Source: Haloferax mucosum ATCC BAA-1512
GTDB lineage: Archaea; Halobacteriota; Halobacteria; Halobacteriales; Haloferacaceae
DNA length: 46,927 nucleotides
Reading direction: 5' to 3'
Assembly: GCF_000337815.1 (NCBI RefSeq)
Contig: NZ_AOLN01000012.1
Span: forward strand, 1 to 46,927
Shown: positions 31,999 through 40,365 of the stretch, piece by piece
How positions within the stretch are numbered: position 1 is the stretch's first letter
Layout: the number at the start of each line of letters is the position of its first letter
The notes under the pieces: generated by a model
What the model was told of the DNA's origin: nothing
What the model saw: the letters and a program-made list of their open reading frames with translations, nothing else
Database searches by the model: none
Program-made: the position numbers and the translations under genes

Positions 31999-32786
31999 GA
32001 GTGGTCACCCTCGCCGGACGCCGGTTCGCCGTCGTTTTTGACGTCGCCGTCAACGAGGTTCACCACGCGGTCGGCTCTGTCGGCGACGTACGAGTCGTGG
32101 GTGACCGTGACGACCGCGACGTCTTCTTCGGCGCGTAGCTCGTCAAAGAGAGCGAGAATCTGGTCGCCCGTGTCTCTGTCGAGGTTCCCTGTCGGCTCAT
32201 CGGCGAGCAGAATCGCCGGGTCGTTGATGAGCGACCGCGCGATGGCTACGCGCTGTTTCTGGCCGCCGGAGAGTTCGTCCGGGTAGTGGTCGAGTCGGTC
32301 TCCGAGACCGACGCGCTGGAGGAGGTCGGTAGCGCGTTCGCGCGTTTTGACGGGTGTTTTATCGAGCATCCGCGGCATCTCCACGTTCTCCAACGCCGTC
32401 AGCGTCGGAATCAAGTAGAAACTCTGGAAGATAAATCCGATGGTGTGTTTCCGCTTTGTCGTCCGGTCAGAGTCGGAAAACGTCGAAACGTCAGTGCCGC
32501 GGAGGCGGACCGTGCCCTCGGTCGGCACGTCGAGCAGTCCGAGGAGGTTGAGCAGGGTGGACTTTCCACTGCCGGACGGCCCGACGATGGCGACGAAATC
32601 GGAGGGTCGGATGCCGAAGTCGATGCCTTTCAGCGCGCGGACTGTCTGGGTTCCGGTCTGGTACTCTTTGATGACGTTTTCACCGCGAATCACCACGTCT
32701 GCGTCCGTCGCAGTCTGCGACTCTGTGTCTGTGCGGTCTCTGTCCGCCTGCTCCGCATCGGCGGGGACCGAAATATCCGGAGCCAT
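31995..32786 (-). CDS. LolD/MacB-type ABC transporter ATP-binding protein
   Basis: 263 residues. Walker A GPSGSGKST, signature LSGGQKQR, Walker B AILLADEPTGNLD and the family-specific FQSFYLIPTLTALENVEMP are all present. It powers the two downstream permeases. The N-terminal 30 residues form an acidic Thr/Asp/Glu-rich extension, common in haloarchaea. It starts 7 bp after the stop of the surface-protein gene and overlaps the next permease gene by 4 bp. Confidence 0.94.
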   Translation of the reverse strand: MAPDISVPADAEQADRDRTDTESQTATDADVVIRGENVIKEYQTGTQTVRALKGIDFGIRPSDFVAIVGPSGSGKSTLLNLLGLLDVPTEGTVRLRGTDVSTFSDSDRTTKRKHTIGFIFQSFYLIPTLTALENVEMPRMLDKTPVKTRERATDLLQRVGLGDRLDHYPDELSGGQKQRVAIARSLINDPAILLADEPTGNLDRDTGDQILALFDELRAEEDVAVVTVTHDSYVADRADRVVNLVDGDVKNDGEPASGEGDHS

Positions 32787-32792
32787 GGAGTA

Positions 32793-33977
32793 TCACCGCT
32801 TCCGGACGTAGACGACTGCACCGATGAGCAGGAGGACGGCCGCACCGCCGACCGGGAGCAGTGGGAGTCCGCCGCCGCCACCGTTGGAGAGTTGCGGTCC
32901 GACGGACTGGCGATCGACGTTGACGTCTTTCGTGAACGATTTTTCGACGCCGCCGACGGTGTATCTCACCTTGACGGGAACGGACGAGACGTTACCGGAG
33001 ACGTCCGACCGGAGCGTGAACGACGAGAAGTCGCTTTTTTCGACGCTCCCGACGAAGTACTTGCTTCCTTCGACCTGCTCCGACTCAGCGACCGAAACGA
33101 CGACGCCATCGACGGTACTCGACCCGACGTTCCCGGCGGTCGCAGAGATTTCGAGCGAGCCACCGGCTTGCGTCGCTTGCACGTCGGTCAAGAGTACCTT
33201 CCCGGGGTTCGTCGGCGAATCGAAGTTCGGATGGTAGGTCCGGGTAACCTCGTGTTTGACGCCTCTATCGGCGTAGTGAAGCGTCAGATTCACCGGATGC
33301 GATCCGGAGTTGGAGACGCGAGCGGGGAATTCGAACGTCGCGCTGTCTCCTGCTCCCAACTGGGGTTTCACGCGTTCGTTGACGCTGAAGTTCACCGCTG
33401 GCGACGACGACACGAGTCGCAACTGCCGAATGTCGTGGTTGAGACCGTTCGACACCGTGACGTTGACCGACCGAGTTGCGCCGGGAACCGCCTCCTCGGC
33501 GGAGAGTTCTAGCTGTGGACGACTCGGCTCTTTGACGTGGACCGTCACCGGATACTGGACGCGGACGTGCGAGCCACCTCTCTTCTGTCCGACGAGGATG
33601 ACACGGAGGTTCTTGAGTCCGGGCTTCTCGAACGAGACCGTCAGCGGCACGGAGATGTTCCCGCCGATGGTTATCGTCCCGACGTCTTCGATTCTGGCGA
33701 TGTCGTTCGAACTTCCCTGTCGTCGGACGTAGAGGTCGGTGATTTCGACGACTGTGGGACTGTTCTTCCCGTTTCGTATCACCGTGTTAAGCTCGGTCTG
33801 TTGACCCGGTGCCGGTTCGTCTGGACTCAGTTCGACGTCGGTAATACCGAGGTGCGCCTCGGCGGCCTTCGCCGGTCCCGTCGCAATCGGCACGACGACT
33901 GTAGAGAGCACGATGACCCCGACGAAAAACCAAGACAAGACGCCTAAACCGCCGCTGTTCGGTTGTTCCGAACTCAT
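32793..33977 (-). CDS. Secreted, membrane-anchored CARDB-like (COG1361) protein of the ABC operon
   Basis: 394 residues. A hydrophobic N-terminal segment (VLSWFFVGVIVLSTVVVPIA) acts as signal or anchor. Three or so Ig-like CARDB/NEW3-type domains follow (e.g. ELSPDEPAPGQQTELNTVIRNGKNS and LELSAEEAVPGATRSVNVTVSNG). The C-terminus is a Gly-rich spacer, a membrane helix (LLPVGGAAVLLLIGAVVYV) and RKR. In haloarchaea such proteins pair with MacB-like exporters and may capture or pass extracellular substrates. First gene of the four-gene operon. Confidence 0.85.
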   Translation of the reverse strand: MSSEQPNSGGLGVLSWFFVGVIVLSTVVVPIATGPAKAAEAHLGITDVELSPDEPAPGQQTELNTVIRNGKNSPTVVEITDLYVRRQGSSNDIARIEDVGTITIGGNISVPLTVSFEKPGLKNLRVILVGQKRGGSHVRVQYPVTVHVKEPSRPQLELSAEEAVPGATRSVNVTVSNGLNHDIRQLRLVSSSPAVNFSVNERVKPQLGAGDSATFEFPARVSNSGSHPVNLTLHYADRGVKHEVTRTYHPNFDSPTNPGKVLLTDVQATQAGGSLEISATAGNVGSSTVDGVVVSVAESEQVEGSKYFVGSVEKSDFSSFTLRSDVSGNVSSVPVKVRYTVGGVEKSFTKDVNVDRQSVGPQLSNGGGGGLPLLPVGGAAVLLLIGAVVYVRKR

Positions 33978-34370
33978 CTGTTAGCTCGTCCGATATAGTG
34001 TATTCTTTCTGCCATTACTGACTTAGTGGCTCGTCCGTCCGACCATAAGTCTCATGGTTCACCTGCCCCGCCGACGAAACGCCGCAAATTGCGGTTTGTG
34101 ACGGCTGAAGAAATACGATTCAGTAGTCGATTAGTCGGATAATTGTTGTGTATATTTCATTTCCTCGGCAGTGCGAGGGCACCGTTCTGTCTCGACGCCC
34201 GTCGCCCATCGTCAACTACGCACCACGCATCACTCACCGCTCGACGTCCCCTCCCACAACCCACATTCACCATCACCACTCACCACCCACAAATTACAAC
34301 CCACCGCTTGCCGCTCGCACGTGGCCCTGCCGGCGACCTCCTCGATGGCTGTTCAGCTTTCTGATGGTCC
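33978..34370. other. Intergenic region upstream of the ABC operon
   Basis: No credible gene in 393 bases. The left part holds the probable promoter of the ABC operon. The stretch from about 34200 to 34320 is C- and A-rich on the plus strand (repeated CACC, CCAC and CATCAC words) and of low complexity. Open frames here have a Pro/His/Thr/Ser-rich composition, unlike haloarchaeal proteins. Confidence 0.45.
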
Positions 34371-35951
34371 TCAGCGGTCTTCGAACGGCGACCGCGCGTG
34401 TTCCGGGACGTCTTCGACACGCATGATAAGGTTCTCTCTCCCGAGCGCTATTTTTCGTATCTCGCCGTCGTCGTCCATCTGCGAGAGGACGCGACTGACC
34501 TTCGATTTCGACCACCCAGTCTCATCGACCACCGACGATTGGCGAAGTTGGCCGTCGTGTTCGTCCAGGAGCTTTAGTACGCGGTCGTCGTCGTCGAGTA
34601 ACACGTCTGGTTGGAGAGAGCCGTGTGTCTCCGCGCCCACGTTTGGAGCTGGTCCCGTCACGTCAGCGGTCGCGTCCGAACCGCTTCCGGATGCATCGGC
34701 ATCGAGATAGTCTCGCGCTCGTGAGCGCACGCGAAAACGACTTTCCCACCCCGAATTCAGTGCGGCGGCACCGAGCACGACGAGTACGACGAGACCGATG
34801 CCGCCGATTCCGACCACGAGTGTCGTCAGCCCGGAGCCGAGACCGAGCGAGCGCGCGACGGCCCCCGCCGGCGAATTCGGGTCGGTTCCGTCCTCGACTT
34901 CGGTCCCGTCACCGCGGCCGTCGCCGTCCGTATCCCCGCGGTTTGGGTTCGTCCCGACGACGGTCACCTCGCGGCCGTCGTCGAGACCGTCACCGTCCGT
35001 ATCGGATTCGGTCGGATTCGTCTCGTAGCGGTTCGTTTCCGGACCGTCGTCGAGTCCGTCGCCGTCGGTGTCGGCCGCCGTCGGGTCGGTCTCGTGGACG
35101 TTCACTTCGGGGCCGTCGTCGAGACCGTCGTCGTCGGTATCGGCGGTCGTTGGATTCGTTTCGTGGGCGTTCACTTCGGGGCCGTCATCGAGGCTGTCGC
35201 CGTCGGTGTCGCCGACTGTTGGGTCGGTTCCGTACGTCGTCACTTCCGCCCCGTCGTCGAGACCGTCGCTGTCGGTGTCTTTTGCCGTCGGGTTGCTTTC
35301 GAGTTCGTTCGCTTCGACGCCGTCTGCGAGTTCGTCGCCATCAGTGTCGGTGTCTACCGGGTCGGTCTCGTATCGATTTACTTCGTCGCCATCGGTGAGT
35401 CCGTCGGTGTCCGTGTCGGCGACGAGAACGCTCGTCCCCCGTTCTACCTCGCGTTCGTTGCCCAAATTGTCGCCGTCGGCGTCACCCTCCGCGGCGAGGA
35501 CGGTAACGAGGTGCATCGCTTGCGTACTCGACTCGTCGTCTCCTGTGGGGTGGATGGTGACCGTCAAGACGTGCTCGCCCGTCGAATTCGTCGGCCACTG
35601 CCCGAGCGCGAACTCGGTCCGTTGTTCGCCGCCGGGTGCCGTGCTTTCGACCGGTTGGCACTGAATCGTCGCCGACGATCCGTCGTCTCCGTCCGTTTCG
35701 AGACATACGTCGTAGTTTCCGCCATCCGACGCGACAGCGACCGAAACCGTCGATTCTTGCCACGACGTGATGTACGTTCGGTCCCCCTCGGTCGCTACGA
35801 CGCCCGGCCCGGTGTGTTCAACCGCGCGTATCTCGGCGCTGGTGTCTGCACTAGCGATGAACGGCAATGCGCCCGCAAAGACGATTCCAAGGACGACGAG
35901 ACACGTCGTAAGTCGCATCCTCCCCGACCGCGAGACGCGCTCCGCAGACAT
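34371..35951 (-). CDS. Membrane-anchored winged-helix regulator with nine TSP3-type calcium-binding repeats
   Basis: 526 residues. Signal or anchor at 13-35 (LTTCLVVLGIVFAGALPFIA), an external beta-rich domain (36-155), then nine thrombospondin type 3-like repeats of about 23 residues (157-360; DTDGDGLDDG-x-E). A membrane helix (about 372-398, LTTLVVGIGGIGLVVLVVLG) leads to a cytoplasmic winged helix (455-512; RVLKLLDEHDGQLRQSSVVDETGWSKSKVSRVLSQMDDDGEI), like the haloarchaeal DUF7343 type. The repeats would bind Ca2+ outside. It looks like a one-component membrane regulator, possibly of the ABC operon 393 bp downstream on the same strand. Confidence 0.85.
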   Translation of the reverse strand: MSAERVSRSGRMRLTTCLVVLGIVFAGALPFIASADTSAEIRAVEHTGPGVVATEGDRTYITSWQESTVSVAVASDGGNYDVCLETDGDDGSSATIQCQPVESTAPGGEQRTEFALGQWPTNSTGEHVLTVTIHPTGDDESSTQAMHLVTVLAAEGDADGDNLGNEREVERGTSVLVADTDTDGLTDGDEVNRYETDPVDTDTDGDELADGVEANELESNPTAKDTDSDGLDDGAEVTTYGTDPTVGDTDGDSLDDGPEVNAHETNPTTADTDDDGLDDGPEVNVHETDPTAADTDGDGLDDGPETNRYETNPTESDTDGDGLDDGREVTVVGTNPNRGDTDGDGRGDGTEVEDGTDPNSPAGAVARSLGLGSGLTTLVVGIGGIGLVVLVVLGAAALNSGWESRFRVRSRARDYLDADASGSGSDATADVTGPAPNVGAETHGSLQPDVLLDDDDRVLKLLDEHDGQLRQSSVVDETGWSKSKVSRVLSQMDDDGEIRKIALGRENLIMRVEDVPEHARSPFEDR

Positions 35952-36628
35952 AATCTAATTCTGTGTTTCTCACACCTCCTCGGCTATAATATTTTGTTTA
36001 TTATCTTCCACTCGAATTTAAGATTTTGAGACAATCAAAAATATCTGACTATCCGAATTAACCGAGTTTCCCGATAATGAGACGGAACGACAGGGAGCCG
36101 GTCGAATCGAGTGCCACGACTGTTGCTTTTCTGCCACCGGTCTGCACTTTCGTCGGTAAACATTCAGTTAATCCGACTGAAACAGCCGAAACAGTCCGTC
36201 GAAACGGTTGTTCCGCGGAGAACTGTTGGAACGATTCTCCCCCATTATCATCCTCCGGCTATCACTGCTAATCGCGGTGCGAAAGATACCGAGACGACGG
36301 ATGACGGCTGGTATCGTTGCAGTCACCGCCGTGGTTCCCGCTTGCACATGAGCAGGGGGCGCTCTGATGCGACCCTCGATGGGCATTCGCAGTCTCACTG
36401 TGCGACTCACCCACGGTACACCCTCCTCCCCCCTTCCCCGCTGACGCGAACCTCCACTGACACACACGGTCCCCCTGACGTTCCTCCCTGTTCCCCGTTG
36501 TGTCCTCGGTGATACCGCACACTTTAGTGCCACTTCTGAATCTCTTAGTCTGCTCTCCGTATTCACCGAGTGAGAACTCCCTTGACGTACTCCGCGGAAC
36601 ATTTAGCCTTGCTCTCGCTACGGCGTGT
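35952..36628. other. Long intergenic region without a recognised gene
   Basis: 677 bases. The first 100 are AT-rich and hold the likely promoter of the membrane regulator (TATA-like CTATAATATT, 35983-35992). The rest is GC-richer. Open frames in it, on both strands, are Ser/Arg/Thr-rich and not haloarchaeal in composition. It may contain an untranslated RNA or degraded DNA, but nothing specific can be shown. Confidence 0.4.
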
Positions 36629-37246
36629 ATGGACTCGGACGACAACCATCGTGGCTGGGCCGAACGTTCCGGCGATTTCTCTCCCGAGTATTACGCCCAA
36701 ATCGGAGCGAACGAGGTCAGCGAGACCCTCGCAACTGTGTTCGACCACTACGCGAACGAGGACGTGTCGATTCTCGAAGTCGGCTGTAGCTCTGGTCGCC
36801 ACCTCGCTCACCTCCACGACCACGGCTACGAGGACGTGACCGGCATCGACATCAACGACGAGTCGTTCGAAGTGATGGCTGAGTACTTCCCGGAACTCGT
36901 CGAGACGGGAACGTTCCTCACCGGACCAATAGAGGAGTTACTGCCGAACTTCCCCGACGACAAGTTCGACGTTATCTACTCGGTCGAGACGCTCCAGCAC
37001 GTCCATCCCGACGATACGGACGTGTTCGAAGAGCTGTCTCGCGTCACGTCCGACCTCCTGATTACGGCCGAAAACGAAGGGAACGGCCCCCAACGCGGAC
37101 GCAACGGTGCCGAAGTGAGCTACGTCAACGACGACTTCCCGCTGTATCACCGCAACTGGAAAGACGTCTTTTCGGGTCTCGGACTCGCACAACTCCTGTG
37201 TGAACCGGGCAAGCGCGACACGGTTCGCGTGTTCCGTGTCCTCTGA
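36629..37246 (+). CDS. SAM-dependent methyltransferase (class I)
   Basis: 205 residues. Motif I ILEVGCSSGRHLAHL (about 48-62), the acidic motif II VTGIDINDESFEVM (about 69-82), and motif IV FDVIYSVETLQHVHPDD (about 118-134) are the standard methyltransferase-11-like elements. The substrate is unknown. The ATG at 36629 (MDSDDNHRGW) gives an acidic start; a longer frame upstream is hydrophobic and Ser-rich and so excluded. It stands alone after a long empty region. Confidence 0.85.
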   Translation: MDSDDNHRGWAERSGDFSPEYYAQIGANEVSETLATVFDHYANEDVSILEVGCSSGRHLAHLHDHGYEDVTGIDINDESFEVMAEYFPELVETGTFLTGPIEELLPNFPDDKFDVIYSVETLQHVHPDDTDVFEELSRVTSDLLITAENEGNGPQRGRNGAEVSYVNDDFPLYHRNWKDVFSGLGLAQLLCEPGKRDTVRVFRVL

Positions 37247-37312
37247 CTCTCTCAGCCCGCCGCGCCGAACACGACACTGATTTTTAAGAGGGTTTAGGAT
37301 AGTATCGAGACT

Positions 37313-37474
37313 ATGTTTACCATGTCCAACGACGATTTCAGCGTTCATTTACGCGACTGCGACGAGGTGGGTAGCGGAATCCCGGTTACCAGCCTTCCGG
37401 ACGAAGTTACGTCGTTAGATGACCTCCCGTGCGCGTGCTGGGACAAATTCGACTCGATAGACGAAGTGGAGTGA
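37313..37474 (+). CDS. Small acidic protein with Cys motif (53 aa)
   Basis: MFTMSNDDFSVHLRDCDEVG followed by SGIPVTSLPDEVTSLDDLP, then CACWDKFDSIDEVE. It is strongly acidic, as expected for a haloarchaeal protein. One C-A-C motif and another Cys near residue 19 might bind metal. TATA-like TTTTTAAG (37280-37287) is about 27 bp upstream of the ATG at 37313, matching a leaderless start; the ATG at 37322 is the alternative. No family is known to me. Confidence 0.55.
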   Translation: MFTMSNDDFSVHLRDCDEVGSGIPVTSLPDEVTSLDDLPCACWDKFDSIDEVE

Positions 37475-37597
37475 GAGAAAGTCGGCGCGTCGAAAGCGGT
37501 GTCTCCGTGTACACCCGCCTACGCGCTCGACCGTTTGCGCAACGCACACACATAGAAATCGATACGTCAGCGTTCGCTGAACCGCCCGAATCCCTCT

Positions 37598-38380
37598 TCA
37601 ATCCAACACCAGCGGCTCGGCCCGTTGCCAGTAGCTCTCGAATAGGTCCTCGGCCCACGAGCGAACCGCCGGTTCGTCAACGTCGATGGAGGCCTGTAGA
37701 ATGCCGTTGTCGTCGCGCAAGAACAGGTGCACCGTCGAATCCGCGACCGTCGTCGCCATCGGTATCGACTCGTCGGTGATACGGATGTCGGCGTCGTCGG
37801 CATCGACGAGCGTCCGGAGTTGCGCCCGAAGCTGTGAATCACCGGCGAGTGCGTCGATTGTCTCCGACGAGAACACGCCTTTGAACTGCTGTGCCCCGGC
37901 CGCGACCCGGTCGGCGACGATGTCGAGGCTCTGTTCGTTGAAGGCGTACGAGAAGATTCGAACGTCGTCCGCGTCGGCGAGTAGTTCGAGCGCCCGTTTG
38001 ACGGGCGCGTTCGGCCGGACCTGACTCGGCGTCGTAATCGTTGCCGCGGTCAGGTGTTCGAGTTCGAACGAGATGGCGTCCGTGGGGAGCCACCGGACGA
38101 CCGGACGCAGTTTGGCGTCGGTTTCGAGAATCTCGACTAAGTCGTCGAATCCCCGCGAAACTAACTGTCCGGTCACAGTCGCAGTGTACGCGCCGTCTTC
38201 ACGGGTAATCCACTCGCGCGCTTCGAAATCGCTAAGAATCCGACCCATCGTCGGTTGTGATGCGCCGGTCCGTTCGACCAGTTCGCGGCGCGTATGTGGT
38301 CGTTCGGTGAGATGGCTGAGCGCATCGACGCGGTTCTGCGAGAGCGCGAGGAATTCGATTTCTTCTAACGCCGACTCCAT
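37598..38380 (-). CDS. Winged-helix regulator with FilR1-middle-type (DUF1724-like) domain
   Basis: 260 residues. The N-terminal winged helix (about 8-65) reads LALSQNRVDALSHLTERPHTRRELVERTGASQPTMGRILSDFEAREWI. Residues about 110-250 resemble the FilR1-middle/DUF1724-type domain of haloarchaeal and methanogen regulators (FSYAFNEQSLDIVADRVAAGAQQFKGVFS ... VHLFLRDDNGILQASIDVDEPAVRSWAEDLFESYW). It probably senses a small molecule and represses or activates a neighbour; the divergent EamA transporter gene is the obvious candidate target. Confidence 0.85.
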   Translation of the reverse strand: MESALEEIEFLALSQNRVDALSHLTERPHTRRELVERTGASQPTMGRILSDFEAREWITREDGAYTATVTGQLVSRGFDDLVEILETDAKLRPVVRWLPTDAISFELEHLTAATITTPSQVRPNAPVKRALELLADADDVRIFSYAFNEQSLDIVADRVAAGAQQFKGVFSSETIDALAGDSQLRAQLRTLVDADDADIRITDESIPMATTVADSTVHLFLRDDNGILQASIDVDEPAVRSWAEDLFESYWQRAEPLVLD

Positions 38381-38584
38381 ACGCTCCCTGTGTGGTCCGA
38401 GACTAAACGAGTTTCGAGTCTCGAAATAATTTCACACGATGAATAATCGTCGTCGCTCGCACCACTTTCTTACTGTGCACAAATTTCTGAATCAATGTAT
38501 AAGCGATGCCCTCGTAGGGTGTTATATGTCAAGTTCACTGTCGCAATTTGTCGGGCGTTCGTTGGAACGAGGTGACGCGTGGTA

Positions 38585-39553
38585 ATGGGTACGTACCGTC
38601 GTCTCGCGCTGTTCGTGCTTGCGAGTCTCTTCTTCGGCGGGACGTTCGTCGCGGCAAAGGCCGGACTCGATTACTTTCCGCCGCTATTGTTCGTCGCCCT
38701 TCGATTCGATATCGCCGCCATCGCGCTGTTTGGATACGTCGCCGCGACGAAGTCTCGTGACGCGTTGCGTCCGCGAACGCTCGGTGACATCGTCGGCATT
38801 CTCGCCACCGGCGTGTTCGTCATCGGTCTTGCAAACGCCTTCCTCTTCGTCGGACAAGAACACGTTTCGAGCGGCGTCGGATCGATTATCTTCAGTCTCA
38901 ACCCGATTTTGACGCCGGTGTTTGCGATGGTCTTCCTCGCCGACGAACGCCTCTCGGCTCGCGGCGCGCTCGGGATGCTCACCGGCTTGGTCGGCGTGGC
39001 GCTCGTCGTCCAAATCGACCCCTCGAACCTCCTTGGCGGGGCGGCTGTTTGGAAAGGCGTCGTCTTCCTCGGCGCGGTCAGCGGTGCGCTCGGAAGCGTC
39101 CTCATCCGGTGGTCCGACTCGTCGCTTTCGAGTTCGGTCCGAACGGCGTGGGCACTCCCGGTCAGCGCAGTTCTCACACACGGCCTCAGCATCGTGTCCG
39201 GTGAGTCACCGGCGGCGGTCACGTGGTCTCCGACGGCGGTCGTCGCGCTCGGATACGTCGGTATCTTCGCGGGAGCGATGGCGTACATCGCCTATTTCGG
39301 GCTTCTCGACGACGTTGGCCCGATTCACGGGAATCTCGTGTTCTACGCCGTTCCAATCGTCGCAACTCTCGGCGGGTCGGCGCTCCTCGGCGAGTCGATT
39401 TCGACGCTGACGCTCGTCGGTTTTATCGTCATCTTCGCCGGCTTCGCCGTTCTCGCCAGCGAATCCATCGTCGCCGAAGTATCGAACGCATACGCGACGC
39501 TCACGGCGCGGTGGAACGTCGAAAACGTTGGTTCGGCGAGTCAGACAGAGTAA
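38585..39553 (+). CDS. EamA/DMT-superfamily transporter
   Basis: About 322 residues with ten membrane segments in two homologous EamA halves. Typical motifs include FFGGTFVAAKAGL near the start, LNPILTPVFAMVFLADERLSARG at the end of the first half and AVPIVATLGGSALLGESIS in the second. Such proteins move metabolites or amino acids; substrate unknown. ATG 38585 is supported by a GAGGTGA Shine-Dalgarno-like element 11 bp ahead. It is divergent from the FilR1-like regulator. The tail (residues 300-322) is cytoplasmic and short. Confidence 0.9.
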   Translation: MGTYRRLALFVLASLFFGGTFVAAKAGLDYFPPLLFVALRFDIAAIALFGYVAATKSRDALRPRTLGDIVGILATGVFVIGLANAFLFVGQEHVSSGVGSIIFSLNPILTPVFAMVFLADERLSARGALGMLTGLVGVALVVQIDPSNLLGGAAVWKGVVFLGAVSGALGSVLIRWSDSSLSSSVRTAWALPVSAVLTHGLSIVSGESPAAVTWSPTAVVALGYVGIFAGAMAYIAYFGLLDDVGPIHGNLVFYAVPIVATLGGSALLGESISTLTLVGFIVIFAGFAVLASESIVAEVSNAYATLTARWNVENVGSASQTE

Positions 39554-39883
39554 CTGGCCGATTCGCCGACCAACGCGGGTGGGGATAGATGGATGGATGA
39601 TAGGCCCATCGCGGTAGCAACCCAGGGGCAGGTATTGCAGGATCGCTGATGGCGCGGGATGGGCCGTCTCTGCCTGTGAGGGTTCACAGTACGCCCGTAC
39701 GACCAGACAGGTACCGTACGGACTAAACACTTGTTCGAGAAGTAACCTATTCGTTCTGGCACGGTCCTCGAAATATCGAGCGTCCTTCGCGGTTCAAAAC
39801 GCCCCAGACCACGAACGCACCGATTCACTGTTGGCTACTCTTGGTGAGTCTCGACTGGATGTCTTCTCACGCCCGCATCGAAC
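39554..39883. other. Intergenic region with a GC-rich stem-forming segment
   Basis: 330 bases between convergent genes, no gene recognised. GGCCCATC (39603-39610) and GATGGGCC (39658-39665) form a perfect 8-bp stem with a 47-nt GC-rich loop. The palindrome CCGTACGG (39714-39721) lies further on. The stem could be a transcript 3' end or a small RNA; it lacks tRNA features (no T-loop). Confidence 0.4.
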
Positions 39884-40249
39884 TCACGAGTGGTCGAGAC
39901 GCAGGTAGCTCGTACCGTGGCGATAGTTGTACACCTCGACGCCGACACCGAGTGCCGCGAGCACTGTCAGCACGAGCAATACGATCTCGTTGTACGCCCC
40001 AACGAAGTACATCCCGGCGAAGAGAAGCGTCGTGTACACCGCTGAGACGACGTTGTACAGCGGGTGTTTAAGCACCGGTCTGAACACGCTCGCTCCGAGA
40101 TAGAAGAAAGTCAACACCGCAACCGAGAGCAGTGAAAGCGATAGCGGTTCGTCGATGAGCCAGACGAGGACACCGAAAAAGAGGACGAACGCGACGAACA
40201 CCGCCGCTCTCCACGTGCTGACGCTGGCCATACTGTTGTTGGAAGGCAT
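39884..40249 (-). CDS. Small four-helix haloarchaeal membrane protein
   Basis: About 121 residues. Four hydrophobic segments are visible: AAVFVAFVLFFGVLVWL, LSLLSVAVLTFFYLG, VVSAVYTTLLFAGMYFV and IVLLVLTVLAALGVGV. The tail is polar (EVYNYRHGTSYLRLDHS). Start ATG 40249 (MPSNNS) or 40231 (MASVST); sequence further upstream is basic and not membrane-like. No family name known to me. It is divergent from the peptidase gene (116 bp between starts), so the two could share a regulator. Confidence 0.68.
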   Translation of the reverse strand: MPSNNSMASVSTWRAAVFVAFVLFFGVLVWLIDEPLSLSLLSVAVLTFFYLGASVFRPVLKHPLYNVVSAVYTTLLFAGMYFVGAYNEIVLLVLTVLAALGVGVEVYNYRHGTSYLRLDHS

Positions 40250-40365
40250 CACTTGTCTTGAAAGAATCACTTGTATTAGCCGTTTGGGTCGGGACGCCGA
40301 CTTCGCTCTACTGGGCCGAATTGTGCATTCAAAGCTATTTTTTGACAGTACTCGAAACCCGACGT

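Noticed and set aside
32286-33512. 408-codon plus-strand open frame
   Set aside because: Antisense to the ABC ATPase and surface-protein genes, both with intact motifs; a shadow frame.
34143-34710. Three overlapping plus-strand frames in the CAC-rich stretch
   Set aside because: Pro/His/Ser/Thr-rich low complexity; they extend into the antisense strand of the TSP3-repeat gene.
34871-35480. Tandem DNA repeats considered as a repeat array or CRISPR
   Set aside because: The periodic 69-bp pattern is the coding of the nine 23-residue TSP3-type repeats in the membrane regulator; repeats are directly adjacent and degenerate, without spacers.
36077-36602. Several overlapping open frames on both strands
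   Set aside because: Ser/Arg/Thr-rich, no hydrophobic or domain pattern and no promoter-like element at a suitable distance.
39603-39673. tRNA-like acceptor stem GGCCCAT/ATGGGCC
   Set aside because: The segment is only about 63 nt and has no T-loop (GTTCGA) or anticodon arm, so it is not a tRNA.
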